From: Tridacna crocea
Taxonomy: Eukaryota; Mollusca; Bivalvia; Cardiida; Cardiidae
Assembly: GCA_943736015.1 (NCBI GenBank)
Contig: OX031069.1
Coordinates: 22,511,235 to 22,575,234 of the forward strand
Direction: 5' to 3'
DNA: 64,000 bases
Positions 1 to 11,272 of the stretch are shown one piece after another. Numbering within the stretch: the first letter of the stretch is position 1; each line of letters opens with the position of its first letter. The position numbers and the translations under genes were made by a program. The notes beneath the pieces are model-generated. The model searched no databases. It was given only the letters and a program-made list of their open reading frames with translations, and had not been told where the DNA came from.

Positions 1-302
1 TAGAGTAAGATTAGATTCCACATCTATATATTGGATTAACTTCGTCCACAAAGTAGCAGCATATGACCTAATAAAAAAAATTATTTCCTCTTGGTTATGC
101 TTTCATTATTAATGGAATGGTCCATGCCCTTGAAAAGCTATTTGAAGCTGATTATTCCAGGTCATTTTCACCAGTGTAAAGTGATTGAAACATAAGACTG
201 TACTCAATGTTCAGGATGTTTTTGAAAACTTGACACTGTAAGCACTTAGATACAGTCTAATCTTGATCTGCACTATTTGTAGAATTATACCTAAGATTTT
301 CT
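1..302. other. no feature recognised
   Basis: AT-rich; a degenerate GATCAGACTGCAC-like trace (TACAGTCTAATCTTGATCTG) lies near 255. Confidence 0.5.
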
Positions 303-640
303 TCAAGTTTTATGAATATAAGACTGAAAATTTGGCCCCTGGAATGCACAAAGGGTTTCTAAAAGATTTGTCCCCATGACCCTACTAATTGACCCAACAT
401 TACCCAACCTGACTTTAAACCTGTCTGAGATAACCAGAAGACAAACATTGTGACCATGTTTCACGAGTATCAAACAGAAATAGTCTGACCCTACATGACC
501 CAATTTCAAACTTGTCTGAGATATTATCAAAACGAACATTCTGCCTTAACTTCATCATTATCCCAATGAATGGCCTGGCCTCAAAAGTGCACACAAGGTA
601 ATTGTTGACAATTGAAATACTTTTCACAAAATGTTTCCCT
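303..640 (+). repeat. family II tandem-unit fragment
   Basis: Contains GACCCTACATGACCCAATTT and CTGAGATATTATCAAAACGA, complementary to the units at 6260-7330. No element ends are visible. Confidence 0.55.
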
Positions 641-1020
641 CTCCTTCAAACACAGTTACTGAGACAGGAGCCACATTTTTATTTGTCCTCCGAAATTTTT
701 TTCTTATAAGGGCCTGTCATATGGCACAGGGTTAATTATTAAATCAAAGACTCAAAGACAGCAAAGCATATTTTTTATCATACTCAAACTGTGTTTGATT
801 TCAGAAGCTGAGAATCAAGTTTGATTACACTTTCCTCTGTCAGGGAACTGAAAGATAACAATAGAACTGAAAAATAGCAGCCGAACTGAAAACTAGCAAA
901 AAACTCAAATATAACGACACTACAGATATACCACAAAGAGTGAACAGACAGGCCAAGTAGAAGGTAAAACAGGTATGTGTAAAATTACCTATACATGAAC
1001 AGAACTAAGTTCTAATATTT
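641..1020. other. no feature recognised
   Basis: AT-rich, many stops in all frames; no exon signature. Confidence 0.5.
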
Positions 1021-1037
1021 GAAATGTTTCGGGGTAG

Positions 1038-1120
1038 AATGGTTACCAGCATTTTCTCCTTTTCCCACAATGTTTTCACAAGTCTTCTCCCTAAGAATCA
1101 TTAAAAGACAGGCTTGTACG
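1038..1120. mobile_element. type A MITE, half copy
   Basis: Only the right hairpin arm (CAGCATTTTCTCCTTTTCCC) and the adjacent flank remain. Confidence 0.6.
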
Positions 1121-1172
1121 GTAATACATGTAGTTTAAAAAACCTTTCACAACTGCAGTTGCTTTTTGCAGC

Positions 1173-1236
1173 CAGTATAGATCTAGATTAGGCTGCACAA
1201 AAGATGCAACCTGATCTCTGATCTAAGCTTGACCAC
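1173..1236. repeat. GATCAGACTGCAC palindrome, diverged
   Basis: TATAGATCTAGATTAGGCTG and CAACCTGATCTCTGATCTAA. Confidence 0.5.
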
Positions 1237-1376
1237 CACACCCTAAAGCAACCGCCATACTGCATTATTTGAGTCTTACTTGCTGACTGGGTTTTTTTTG
1301 CACTCTTAGGGTTAAATATCGCCAATTCTGCACCCCATCATATCCTTACTACCCTTCACTTTGGACCAATCAATTG

Positions 1377-1592
1377 TTTAGGCCTTTACCAAACTATTTT
1401 GAGTTTTCACCATCCGAGTAAAGATGTTTTTTAGAACAATGGGGGAAATCAGAAAATGTTAAGCATTTTCTCCTTTTCCTACAGTGTTTTCTACCCTTCC
1501 CAAAATGAAATTCAATTTTTCATTACCACCTATTTTGTCATCAAGTGCTTTCAATTTGCATCAACCTAAAATTTTGTAGTTTGGTAAAGAAT
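1377..1592 (+). mobile_element. type A MITE, diverged
   Basis: Starts GGCCTTTACCAAAC and ends TTTGGTAAAGAA. The hairpin has decayed (GAAAATGTTAAGCATTTTC). Confidence 0.65.
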
Positions 1593-1962
1593 GCAAGTAA
1601 ATTTGTGACTTGTTGTTTATGGTATATCATTATGCAGAATTCATTCCTTTTTTGACTGTTAAAATCACCCCTTTTAATTCAATTAATTTCTTCCAACAAT
1701 CTGACTTGGTAATATAGAGCAAGGTACATCTACTGGTAATTGGCTCATTTTTTATAAAAAACAGGAAGTGAGTGGGGTATTACAATTTAACTGAAAGACA
1801 ACTGTGCTTATTAAAGGCTATTGTTCACAATTCCTGGATTGAAAGAGTAAAAGAATTGCTCTACTTAACCCCTAGAGTGTTGATGACATATGGCTCCTTT
1901 CAAATAGGAAAAACATGCAAACTTTTGTTATTCCAAGGCTCTTTTGTTCCAGAATATGTAAG

Positions 1963-3566
1963 AACAAGAGGGCCAAGATGGCCCTGGATCGCTCACCTGA
2001 ATTTTTGAGAGGACTATAGCCTTTTATTTTTTAAGGTATTGAAAAACTGGAAACAAAATCATTATTTTGCCAAGCAATTTTTAAAAGGTCACCTGTAAAA
2101 GTCCTTTCATAATCTGGCCAGTAGTGTCAAAAAAGAAGAATTTTTAGGAGTTTCTTAATTTCTGTACAGTGCAAGTAGCCCCCATTCACCAGAGCAATGT
2201 TTCTCGATGAATCAAACTTTCACGAACACTTTTTGAAAAAGGTCACCCAAGGAATATCTCTGTGAAAATTTTCCAAAATCTGACCAGCCATTTCAGAGAA
2301 GAAGAATTTTTAAGAATTTCTCCATTGCCCTATAGTGCAAGTAGCCCCCATTCACCAGAGCCATGTTTCTTGATGAATCAAAATTTCACGAACAATTTTT
2401 GAAAAGGGTCACCCAAGGAACATCTCTGTGAAATTATTTCAAAATGTGACCAGCCATTCGAGAGAAGAAGAATTTTTAAGAATTTCTTCATTTCCCTATA
2501 GCGCAAGTAGCCCCCATTCACCAGAGCCATGTTTCTTGACCTATCAAAATTTCACAAACAGTTTTTGAAAAGGGTCACCCAATACACATCTAGTGAAATT
2601 ATTTCAAAATCTGACCAGCGGTTTCTGAGAAGAAGAATTTTAAAGAATTTCTTCATTTCTGTATAGTGCAAGAAGCCCCCATTCACCAGAGCCATGTTTC
2701 TTGACAGATCAAAATTTTGCAAACAGTTTTTGAAAAGGGTCACCCAAGGAACATCTCTGTGAAATTATTTCAAAATCTGGCCAGCAGTTTCTGAGAAGAA
2801 TAATTTTTAAGAATTTTTTCATTTCTGTATAGTGCAAGAAACCCCCATTCACCAGAGCCATGTTTCTTGACAGATCAAAATTTCGTGAACAATTTCTAAA
2901 AAGGGTCATCCAAGGAACATCTCTGTAAAATAATTTTAAAATCTGACCAGCGGTTTCAGAGAAGAAGAATTTTTTAAGAATTGCTTCATTGCTGTATAGT
3001 GCAAGAAGCCCCCATTCCCCAGAGCCATGATTCTTGACGGATCAAACTTTTGCAAACTTTTTTTTAAAAGGGTCACCCAAGGAACATCTGTGTGAAATTA
3101 TTTTAAAATCTGGCCAGCAGTTTCAGAGAAGAAAAATTTTTAAAAATTTCTTCATTTCTGTATAGTGCAAGAAGCCCCCATTCACCAGAGCCATGTTTCT
3201 TGACGGATCAAAATTTTGCGCACAAATTTTGAAAAGGTTCACCCAAGGAACATCTGTGTGAAATTATTTTAAAATCTGGCCAGCGGTTTCAGAGAAGAAG
3301 ATTTTTAAAGAATTTCCTAAAAAATTCCTTTTCGTTGCCATTGCAACCAGAGTTTTTGACGGAATCAAATTCTGTGAACAGTTTTTAAAGAGGACCTCCC
3401 AAGGAACATTCCAGCCAAGTTTGGTCCAAATTGGCTTAGCAGTTTAGGAGGAGTTGATGTTTAAAGAATTGTTGACGACGCACGACAGACGACGCATGAC
3501 AGACAACGGACACCGGGTGATCCTAAAAGCTCCCCTTGAGCACGTTGTGCTCAGGTGAGCTAAAAA
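1963..3566 (+). mobile_element. tandem-core element, family I copy 1 (~7 units of ~165 bp)
   Basis: The 5' end reads AACAAGAGGGCCAAGATGGC and soon after GCTCACCTGA; the 3' end has TCAGGTGAGC as its complement. A 3' stem-loop GAGCAC-GTT-GTGCTC precedes AGCTAAAAA. The core is about seven units around CCCCATTCACCAGAGCCATG. The layout resembles bivalve pearl elements and Helentron-derived HINEs; that class is inference. No protein is encoded. Confidence 0.75.
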
Positions 3567-3573
3567 ACATGTG

Positions 3574-3637
3574 GAGAGTGCAGATCCAAGATCAGACTGC
3601 ATGTTCTGTGCATGCTGATCTTAATCAACAAAAGTAA
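3574..3637. repeat. GATCAGACTGCAC palindrome, diverged
   Basis: CAGATCCAAGATCAGACTGC and GCATGCTGATCTTAATCAA, next to the family I end. Confidence 0.55.
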
Positions 3638-3676
3638 CAGGTTCAAGCACTTTAAGAGCTTAACTTCTAACACTAT

Positions 3677-3905
3677 TTAACCCTTTCCCAAACAGCAAAA
3701 TTTTAGACTGGTTTAAATTGAAAGCATTTGCATAGGGTAAAATAAACATAACTCAAAAATTTGAATTTGTTTCCAGCAGGGTAGAAAGCATTGTGGGAAA
3801 AGGAGAAAATGCTGGTTACCAGCATTTTCTCCTTCTCCCACAATGTTTTGAAAAGGGTTCTACCTCAGGGTCGTAAAAACCAGGGATTGTCTGGTAAAGG
3901 CTTAA
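3677..3905 (-). mobile_element. TTAA palindromic MITE, type A (reference description)
   Basis: The copy is ~225 bp, bounded by TTAA, with ends CCCTTTcCCAAACA and GGTAAAGG. The central near-perfect hairpin reads AACATTGTGGGAAAAGGAG, AAAATGCTGGT and back. One half carries CAAAATTTTAGACTGGTCC (called minus when on the left), the other GACTTTTGACGACCCTGAG. TTAA targets and CCC ends fit piggyBac-type mobilisation; no coding capacity. Confidence 0.85.
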
Positions 3906-3983
3906 AAACATACAAAAATTCTATTTGCTTGTATTTATTTACCGTATCTCTGAACTAGATAACCAAATTTTATACTGATCCAG

Positions 3984-4205
3984 TTTTTACCACACAATCC
4001 CGACTTTTAACGACCCTGAAATAGAAGGCTTTTGAAAACATTGTGGGAAAAGGAGAAATGCTGGTAACCAGCATTTCCTACTTTTCCCACAATGTTTCTA
4101 CCCTACTGGAAACAAATTTCAAATTTTGAGTTACATTTATTTTGTTGTCTGCAAATGCTTTCAATTTTGACAAGTCTTAAATTTTGCCGTTTGGGAAAGA
4201 GTTAA
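3984..4205 (+). mobile_element. type A MITE
   Basis: The hairpin is shortened (GGAGAAATGCTGGTAACCAG). The right TTAA is intact and the left one lost. Confidence 0.8.
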
Positions 4206-4347
4206 TTCTTTGTCAGACAAACATTTCAATTTGGTTCAAATGATAGTATTTATCTTTGAAATTGTGGAAAACATTTTTGAGTAGACATCTACCAGCATTT
4301 CTCCTTTTCCAAAAAATATTTTTCTAAGTTTTTTGCTACATGATTAT

Positions 4348-4552
4348 TTAACTCTATACCAAAAGACAAAATTAAAAACTATCTGAAATTGAAAGTATTT
4401 AAGGGGATCAAATCAAATTTGGCCTAATTGAATTGATGTTTGCTCTTGAAATGAAAGAAATTATTGTGGCAAAAAAGGAAAATGCAAGTAACCAGCATTT
4501 TCTCATCTGCCACAGATTGTTCAACCAAGGGACTGATTAGTGAAAGGTTAGA
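4348..4552 (-). mobile_element. type A MITE, strongly diverged
   Basis: TTAACTCTATACCAAA to GTGAAAGGTTAG; the stem is imperfect. Confidence 0.6.
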
Positions 4553-4645
4553 ATGCAAGATGAATGAAATCAAGACTTTCAGCTAGGTGAATATCTCTGT
4601 ACCTATGCTTTTCCATAAATATTCTTGAAGAAATAGCTAATGAGA

Positions 4646-4712
4646 TAGAGGAAAGTGTATATTCAAGATCAGACTTACATTCTTTTCAGCCTGATCTGTA
4701 TCTACCCTGTCC
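4646..4712. repeat. GATCAGACTGCAC palindrome, diverged
   Basis: TATTCAAGATCAGACTTACA and CAGCCTGATCTGTATCTACC. Confidence 0.5.
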
Positions 4713-4719
4713 AGTAGTT

Positions 4720-4944
4720 TTATACTGAGCAACAAAATTTCAGAATGGTCCAAACTGAAAGTAGTTGCACATGACAATTTCAGTGTAGCTCAAATGATGA
4801 TTTCTGTATTAGATTGGACAGAAAACATAGTGGGAAAAGGTGAAAATGCTGGTTACTGATATTTCTCCTTTACCCACAATATTTTCAAAACTCATCTATA
4901 TCAGGCTCCTTAAAACTTGTGATAGTGTGGTACAAGGTTGAATA
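4720..4944 (-). mobile_element. type A MITE, diverged
   Basis: The hairpin GTGGGAAAAGGTGAAAATGC is kept; neither TTAA survives. Confidence 0.65.
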
Positions 4945-5269
4945 AACCTCAGTTGTGTTTAGTGCATAAGGGCTTATCAAATTATAAGACAAATTATAGC
5001 CCCCAAGTCATTAAGGAATGAATTCTGCATATTAACAATTGCTTTTTACATACAGTTTCTGCTTCTGGACTATGGGTACTTCCTGCCTATGCAATTGCCA
5101 TTCTTTAGATTTTCTGATGTTTCTGTCTCAGCTGAGTTCTAGTAGATTTTGTCATTCAATCCAAGTTCAGCTGCTGTATTAGCTCTCAGCCTGTTATTTA
5201 TCAAAAAAAAAATGTAATCAATTTAATTATACACTTTTACAAGGGCACTTGCCTTTTTTTACTGCCAGT

Positions 5270-5497
5270 TTAACCCATTACCACACAATTACTACTTTTG
5301 ACGACTCTGAGAAAGAAGCCTTTAAAAACATTGTAGGACAGGGAGAAAATGCTGTAACCAGCATTTTCTCCTTTTCCCACGATGTTTTCTACCCTTCACA
5401 AAACAAATTTCAAATTTTCAGTCACTTTTATTTTGTTGCTTGCAAATGCTTTCAATTTGGACAAGCCTAAAATATTGTCGCTTTGGTAATGAGTTAA
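5270..5497 (+). mobile_element. type A MITE, abutting a type B copy
   Basis: TTAA lies at 5270-5273 and 5494-5497; the second is shared with the type B copy to the right. Confidence 0.85.
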
Positions 5498-5722
5498 CCC
5501 TTTACTCCATAGATACTCATTTCTATGCATTGTTTGTTGGAGCTTTTGGAAAACATTGTGGCAAAAGGTGAAATTGCTCGTGACGAGCAATTTCACCTTT
5601 TGTCACAATGTTTTCTATGCTATCAAAAGATGTCATATACACATAAGAAATGGCTTCATCCTTGCTGTTATTTACGGTCACTTAGAGATAACATAGAAAT
5701 GCCTTATGGGGTAAAGGGTTAA
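5494..5722 (+). mobile_element. TTAA palindromic MITE, type B (reference description)
   Basis: Ends CCCTTTACTCCATAGATACT and GCCTTATGGGGTAAAGGG. The central hairpin is GTGGCAAAAGGTGAAATTGC, TCGTGACGA, and back. Layout and termini are like type A, but the arm and flank sequences differ. Confidence 0.85.
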
Positions 5723-6186
5723 TGAAGGTTATGCTTTTGGCAAATTAGCCTTGTTCTGGCAATAGGACACATAATGCATCTCAGTGATGCATAAAACCAG
5801 GCAAGTCATCACATAGTTAAACATCCAGAAAATCCGTTTTGTCTAACAATGGACTGAATCATGAGGTAGAATGTTTTTCTGACATGCAGAAAATTTAACA
5901 AATGCAAGAAGTTTCAACCAAGGTCAGCCTGCATGGGCTTTGTAGGAGGACCTGGGTTGGTACTTCTAGCAGATGCATTAAACCCCTTTTCTACAGAATA
6001 TGGCTAAAAAATTTGTTTCTGAGGAAAATATAAGTGACAAAGATCAGACAATACTTTGTCCTGCATCTTATCTTTGATCACAGTGTATGCCATTGTCTGC
6101 TTTTCCAGTTTTCGTATTAGCACTCACAGGGGGGTCCGATGAGTCAACAAATACTGAAATTCCACTAAAACACCGAAATACCTGTA
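5723..6186. repeat. fragment of the GATGCA..CCCCTTTT repeat, otherwise unassigned
   Basis: TTCAACCAAGGTCAGCCTGC and AGATGCATTAAACCCCTTTT recur, diverged, near 31810, 43660, 58380 and 63770. Confidence 0.45.
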
Positions 6187-7495
6187 TTTTTAGCTCACCT
6201 GAGCATGAAGTGGTCAGAGTGAGCTATTGTGATAGTGCTGCGTCCGGCGTCCGTCATCAACTTTTACCTTGTGTACGCTCTAGAGGCCACATTTTCAGTC
6301 CGATACTCATGAAAGTTGGTCTCGATGAAATCTCGGACGAGTTTGAAAATGGGTCATGTCGTCAAAAACTAGGTCACTAGGTCAAATTTTAGAAAAACCT
6401 TGTGTACGCTCTACAGACCACATTTTCAGTCTGATACTCATGAAAGTTGGTCAGAATGTTTGCTTGATAATATCTCAGAAAAGTTTGAAAATGGGTCATG
6501 TCGGGTCAAAAACTAGGTCACTAGGTCAAATCTTAGAAAAACCTTGTGTACGCTCTAGAGGCCACATTTTCAGTCCAAAACTCTTGAAAGTTGTTCAGAA
6601 TGTATGTCTTGATATCTCGGACAAGTTTGAAAATGGGTCATGTAGGGTCAAAAACTGGGTCTCTATGTCAAATCTTAGAAAAACCTTGTGTACGCTCTAG
6701 AGGCCACATTTTCAGTCCAAAACTCTTGAAAGTTCGTCAGAATATTTGCCTTGATGATATCTCTAACGAGTTTGAAAATGGGTCATGTTGGGTCAAAAAC
6801 TAGGTCACCTGGTCAAATCTTACAAAAAACCTTGTATATGCTCTGGATGGCACATTTTCAGTCCAACACTCTTGAAAATTGATCAGAAAGTTTACCTTGA
6901 TAATATCTTGGATGAATTTGAAAATGGGTCATGTAGGGTCAAAAACTGTGTCAATAGGCCAATGTTATGAAAACCTTGTGTATGCTCTGGAGGACACATT
7001 TTCAGTCTGATACTCCTAAAACTTGTTCATAATATTTGTCCTGGTGATACCTTGAATGAGGTTGAAAATGGGTCATGTGGAGTCAAAAACTAGGTCAATG
7101 GGTCAAATATTAGAAAAACCTTGTGTACACTCTAGAGGCCACATTTTCTGCCTCATACTCTTCAAACTTGGTCAGAATGTTTGTTTTGGTGATGTCTCGA
7201 AAGAGTTTGAGAGTGGGTAATTGTCGGGTCCAAATCTAGGTCACTTGGTCAAATCTTAGAAAAACCTTTTGTAAGCTGTAGAGGCCACATTTTCAGTCCA
7301 ATACTCATGAAACTTGGTCAGAATGTTAGTCTGAGATTTTATAAAGACAAACACTCTTACCAAGTTTCATGAGTATCAGATTGAAAATGTGGCCTCAAGA
7401 GTGGACACAATGTGAAAGGTTTACAACGGACAACAGACACAGCACCATCACAATAGCTCACCATGAGTACTTTGTGCTCTTGTGTGCCAAAAATT
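6187..7495 (-). mobile_element. tandem-core element, family II (~145-bp units), foldback arrangement
   Basis: About eight units contain TCTAGAGGCCACATTTTCAG and GAAAATGGGTCATGT. The left end TTTTAGCTCACCTGAGCA is a 3' terminus on the minus strand. Near 7335 the unit inverts, and the right end carries another 3'-type terminus (TCACAATAGCTCACC then AAAAA). Open frames here (e.g. 6356-6700) follow the repeats and are not genes. Confidence 0.7.
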
Positions 7496-7565
7496 GCATC
7501 ATTTAAGCCACTGTGAATTTGTCATCAGCAAATACTTTTAATTTGGATAGGTCTAAAATTATGCA

Positions 7566-7793
7566 TTAACCCTTTCCCAAACAACACAGTCAACACTCTT
7601 TCATATTCAAAACATCTGCAGATGACACATTCAAAATTGGTATAAATGAGCTTAAGTTTTCTGATAGGGTAGAGAACATTGTGGGAAAGGGAGAAAATGC
7701 TGGTTACCAGCATTTTCTCCTTTTCCTACGATGTTTTCAAAAGCCATCTTCCGCATGGTCATGAAAACCAGGGATTGTGTGGGAAAGGGTTAA
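7566..7793 (-). mobile_element. type A MITE
   Basis: Both TTAA sites and a long hairpin are intact. It ends 24 bp from the P450 exon donor at 7817. Confidence 0.85.
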
Positions 7794-7816
7794 AGTGTAG
7801 GGATTAAAAAAAACAC

Positions 7817-8016
7817 CTCAAACATGAATGTATCCACTTCCTCTCTTATGTCCAGGAATGACTGTTTTTCCCCTTCACTTGTGGCACAGAGAAGCATGTC
7901 ATGAAATGCCAACCTTTTCTTGTCCCCAATTTCCTCAGCATCTTTACCTTCCAGTAGAATTTCCATTGTAGTGTCCTTATTATGAAGTTTGGAAAACTCT
8001 ATCTGTCTCGGATAAC
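7817..8016 (-). CDS. P450 (CYP4-like) exon ending in DTFMFE
   Basis: The acceptor is CCATAG and the donor GTGTTT. It is an open 200-base exon encoding RLAFHDMLLC and LDIREEVDTFMFE, which in CYP4 proteins directly precedes the oxygen-binding GHDTT motif. Confidence 0.78.
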
Positions 8017-8369
8017 CTATGGAATGATAAAAATAAAATATTCCTCTATATGTTCTCCACTTGTTACTACCATTTCTTGCATTTCCAACCGTGCTTTTTA
8101 CCTTTCAAAGTACAAATATCAAAATTTTAGACATGGTTAATCTTTTTTCTACCATTGATTGCAATTTTCAATGAATATGCATGGTAAATTGTATCGTTGT
8201 AATAGCCAAACTATCAACATGAAAATTCTCAAGAGCTATTTTATGACATCTAGCAAAATTCATAAGGTATTAGTATATGTTGCAAAAAACATTCCAAAAC
8301 AGGTTTTCAAAGAAATGAGGCAATATCATAGATTATTGCACTTGTATGAGAATATATTGTGTTGAATGA

Positions 8370-10202
8370 GTTCTGGTGGAGGTCCACAAGATACAGCCCA
8401 TACCAAATAAAACAGGTCTAGAATATGGTGTTATAAACAAGAACATTTTCAAAGTTTGCTCAAAAAAAGATCCTGTAAATCTTGAGACCCATGAGACAGG
8501 TTAGCCCAAGGTCTTATGGTTAGCCACAAGAAAAATTTATCAAGTTTTTACTATAAAAGCCCATGTGACCACTAGAGTGGGACCAAACTTGATCCCCATG
8601 GTTACAATTTGGGTCTTCTTGGTAGAGGCACACTAGATAAAGCTAAAACATGCAAAATTTGGTAGCCCTGGGCCTTATGGCTACGTACGAGTAGATTTTC
8701 AAAGTTTCCCTACATAAGCCCAATGTAAAAATTGTGACCCCCAGGCGGGGGACAAATATGACTAAAAGGCTATAATTTGGGCATCCTTGGTAGACATCAA
8801 GTAGATAAAGCTACAATATGCAAACTTTGGTAATCCTAGGCCTTATGGCTAGGTGCAAGAAGATTTTGAAAGTTTTCCCTATATAAGCCCATGTAAAACT
8901 TGTGACCGACCTGGGATAGGGACAACTTTGACCCTGGGGCTATAATTTGGACACCCTTGGTAGACAACCACTACATAAAGCTACATGCCTAATTTCGTAG
9001 CCCTAGGCCCGATGGCTACATAGAAGAGGACTTTTAAAGTTCTCCCTATATAAGCCCATGTAAAACTTGTAACCCCGGGGGCGGGGCCAATTTTAACCTC
9101 GGGGCTATAATTTGAGCACCCTTGGTAGAGGTCCACCAGATAAAGCTACATGCCAAATTTGGTAGCCCTAGGCCCTACATCTTCGCAAGCCAAGGCTGAC
9201 GATTCACTCCATTACTCTACCCTTGGTGGATAGAGCTTGATCTTTACATTCCCCCATACGCTTTTTCATTGAATGCAGCCAGCTCTAACTGCAACGAATG
9301 AAATCGCTCGTAGCATTTCATCTTTGATAAAAAATAGAACAAGGTCGCTACCTTTCGAATAGAAGGTAAACATGGAAACCCACGTGGATGTCTGCTTATC
9401 ACTTCATGTGTATTCGTAAGCGGTATGTAAAACGATATTTCATTAGTTTTTAGATATATGATGTAAAGGGGGGTAATAACCAGCATCCAATAGACAGCTC
9501 ATCGCAGGAATCTTGAAATTGGGCTCAAACAGCCAAGGTAAGATCCACGTAGTGCTCATAATCTTGGCTCGCAAGGTGTAGGCCCTATGTCTAGGTAGAA
9601 AAAGAATTTTATAGTTCTCCCTATATAAGCCCATGTAAAAATTGAGACCCCCGTGGCCAGGCCAATTTAAACCCCAGGGTCATAATTTGAAGAGACTTTG
9701 TAGAGGTCCATTAGATAAAGCTACATGCCAAATTTAGTAGCCCTAGGCTCTATGGCTAAGTAGAAGAAGATTTTAAAGTTCTCTCTATATAAGCCAATAC
9801 AAAACTTGTGACCCCCTCCTCAAGGACAGAGCCAATTTTGACCCCAAGGCTGTAATTTGAAGAAACTTGATAGAGGTCCACTAGATAGAGCTACATGCCA
9901 AATTTGGTAGCCCTAGGCCTTACGGTTTTCAGACAAGAAGAGGAGTTTCAAAGATTTTCAAAATTTTTCAGTTTTGTTGCCATGGCAACCAGAGTTTTTC
10001 AAGGAATCAAATTCTTTCAAGAAATTCTGAAGAGGACCATGAAAGGATAATTTCTGTGAAATTTCATCAAAATTGGATCAGTAGTTTCAGAGAAGATGAT
10101 GTTTAGAATAAAAGTTAATGCACGCACAGATGGACATACAGACCCACAATGAACGCTGGGCCATGACTTAAGCCCGCTGGCTATGGCCAGTGGGGCTAAA
10201 AA
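8370..10202 (+). mobile_element. tandem-core element, family III (~160-180-bp units)
   Basis: Units carry GATAAAGCTACATGCCAAAT, TAGCCCTAGGCC and TATAAGCCCATGTAAAA. The 3' end has a stem-loop CTGGC-TAT-GGCCAG followed by TGGGGCTAAAAA. A 401-bp MULE-like element splits it at 9178-9578. The 5' boundary is uncertain. Confidence 0.7.
9178..9578. mobile_element. 401-bp MULE-like non-autonomous element with 9-bp duplication
   Basis: Perfect TAGGCCCTA flanks lie at 9169-9177 and 9579-9587. Ends read CATCTTCGCAAGCCAAGG (left) and CACCTTGCGAGCCAAGAT (right, reverse complement). A 9-bp duplication is characteristic of Mutator-like elements. Excision restores the family III unit. Confidence 0.75.
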
Positions 10203-10271
10203 TCAGTAAATGAATTTTAAATTTCACTAAAGAGGCTTTTCAAAGTTCTACAAACACAATTTTAGCAAAGC

Positions 10272-10553
10272 CCTGGTAGCTCAGTTGGTAGCGTACAGGT
10301 CTTGAGAATGGGGGTTCATGGGTTTGATCCCAGGCTCGGCCAATTTCTTTCCAAGGACTGATGATAGTCTCTGCAACTGAATTCATTCCTCTCCAACCGC
10401 TGTGGGAAGGCAGCCAGTGACTTGGAAAGAAAATTGTGCAGAGTACTGGTAAAAGAGACTCCAGGAAAGCATGGACAGGTGCACTGGCTGGCGTGACATA
10501 ACTAAAATAATGTTGAAAATGAGGTTAAACTCCATACAATAAATCAATCAACA
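10272..10553 (+). mobile_element. tRNA-derived SINE
   Basis: The head GGTAGCTCAGTTGGTAGCG and GGGTTTGATCCCAGG match tRNA A and B boxes. The body has CTCCAGGAAAGCATGGACAG and GTGCACTGGCTGGC. The tail is GAGGTTAAACTCCATACAA. The anticodon region is not tRNA-like. Confidence 0.8.
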
Positions 10554-10566
10554 AACACAAACTTAC

Positions 10567-10647
10567 ATACATGTACATGTATATACAGCCTGGACATATT
10601 CCAAGTTCTTTTGTGTTGAGCATTCACTGATCTACCCATGGCAGATT
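10567..10647 (-). pseudogene. P450 (CYP4-like) exon with internal frameshift
   Basis: After acceptor ATGACAG one frame reads SAMGRSVNAQHK, then the next frame reads NLEYVQAVY. Both match the CYP4 pattern ETAMG..NAQ..SEYVQAVY, but they are out of register with each other. A GTAAGT donor follows. Confidence 0.6.
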
Positions 10648-10708
10648 CTGTCATAAAAAGAAGATATTCAGTGCAAGCTATAGAAATAGGCAAGGTAAAA
10701 TAACTGTT

Positions 10709-10817
10709 TTAAACCCTTTACCAAACAATGCCAAGTTTAAATGGCCTAAAGAAGGTCTTTGAAAACATTGTGGAAAAAGGAGAAAATGCTGGTGACCACA
10801 ATGTTTTCAACCCTTTA
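10709..10817 (+). mobile_element. type A MITE, truncated in the hairpin
   Basis: The left TTAA and left arm are kept; the second arm has only CACAATGTTTTCAACCC. Confidence 0.65.
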
Positions 10818-11030
10818 AAATGACAGCAGTTCTTTCAATTTGGCACTTGTCGGAGATATCACCGAGATAAACGTTCTGACCAGCTTTATAATAATAATTA
10901 CTTTGTTTTGTGCTTTGTAAATCATGACACATCTTAGGTACTGTACTCTTTTATTGAAGGCAAGCCAATTAAGTTGTTTGAACATATCAACTGATGACAT
11001 CATTAATTTTGCATCTAATATAACCTGAGC
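10815..11030 (-). pseudogene. possible non-LTR retrotransposon C-terminal fragment
   Basis: The minus frame reads LNWLAFNKRVQYLRCVMIYK, resembling the LxWLPVxxRIxYKxxxxxYKAL segment seen downstream of reverse transcriptase in LINEs. No RT core is nearby. Confidence 0.4.
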
Positions 11031-11272
11031 TGCCTTTTCTTGCTCTTTTTCATGAGCATTGGACTAAATATGTAGTCTCTAAAGTGTACACAAGGTTTTT
11101 AAATGCTTTTTTCCAGCAACCTTTCTTTTTTTACTTGTCCGAGATATCACCTAGACGATCAGTTTAACCAACATCATTCGACAAATAATGTGGCCTCTAG
11201 AGTGAACATTGGTTGTCGTTTTTTTTACATTTAGACATGACGTGACCCATTTTCAAACCTTTTATGATATCA

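Noticed and set aside
2552..2909. Minus-strand frames repeating a NMALVNGGFLHYTEM peptide
   Set aside because: The ~165-bp unit is a multiple of three, so the frame stays open by chance; other copies have stops.
5494..5722. MITE hairpins as bacterial terminators or classical pre-miRNAs
   Set aside because: They are multi-copy, TTAA-bounded and vary with the element; no evidence for processing.
6087..6970. Open frames of 61-114 codons in the family II array
   Set aside because: They simply track the tandem unit and repeat the same low-information peptide; no protein family match.
9244..9486. 80-codon minus-strand frame
   Set aside because: It lies wholly inside the 401-bp MULE-like element and resembles no transposase.
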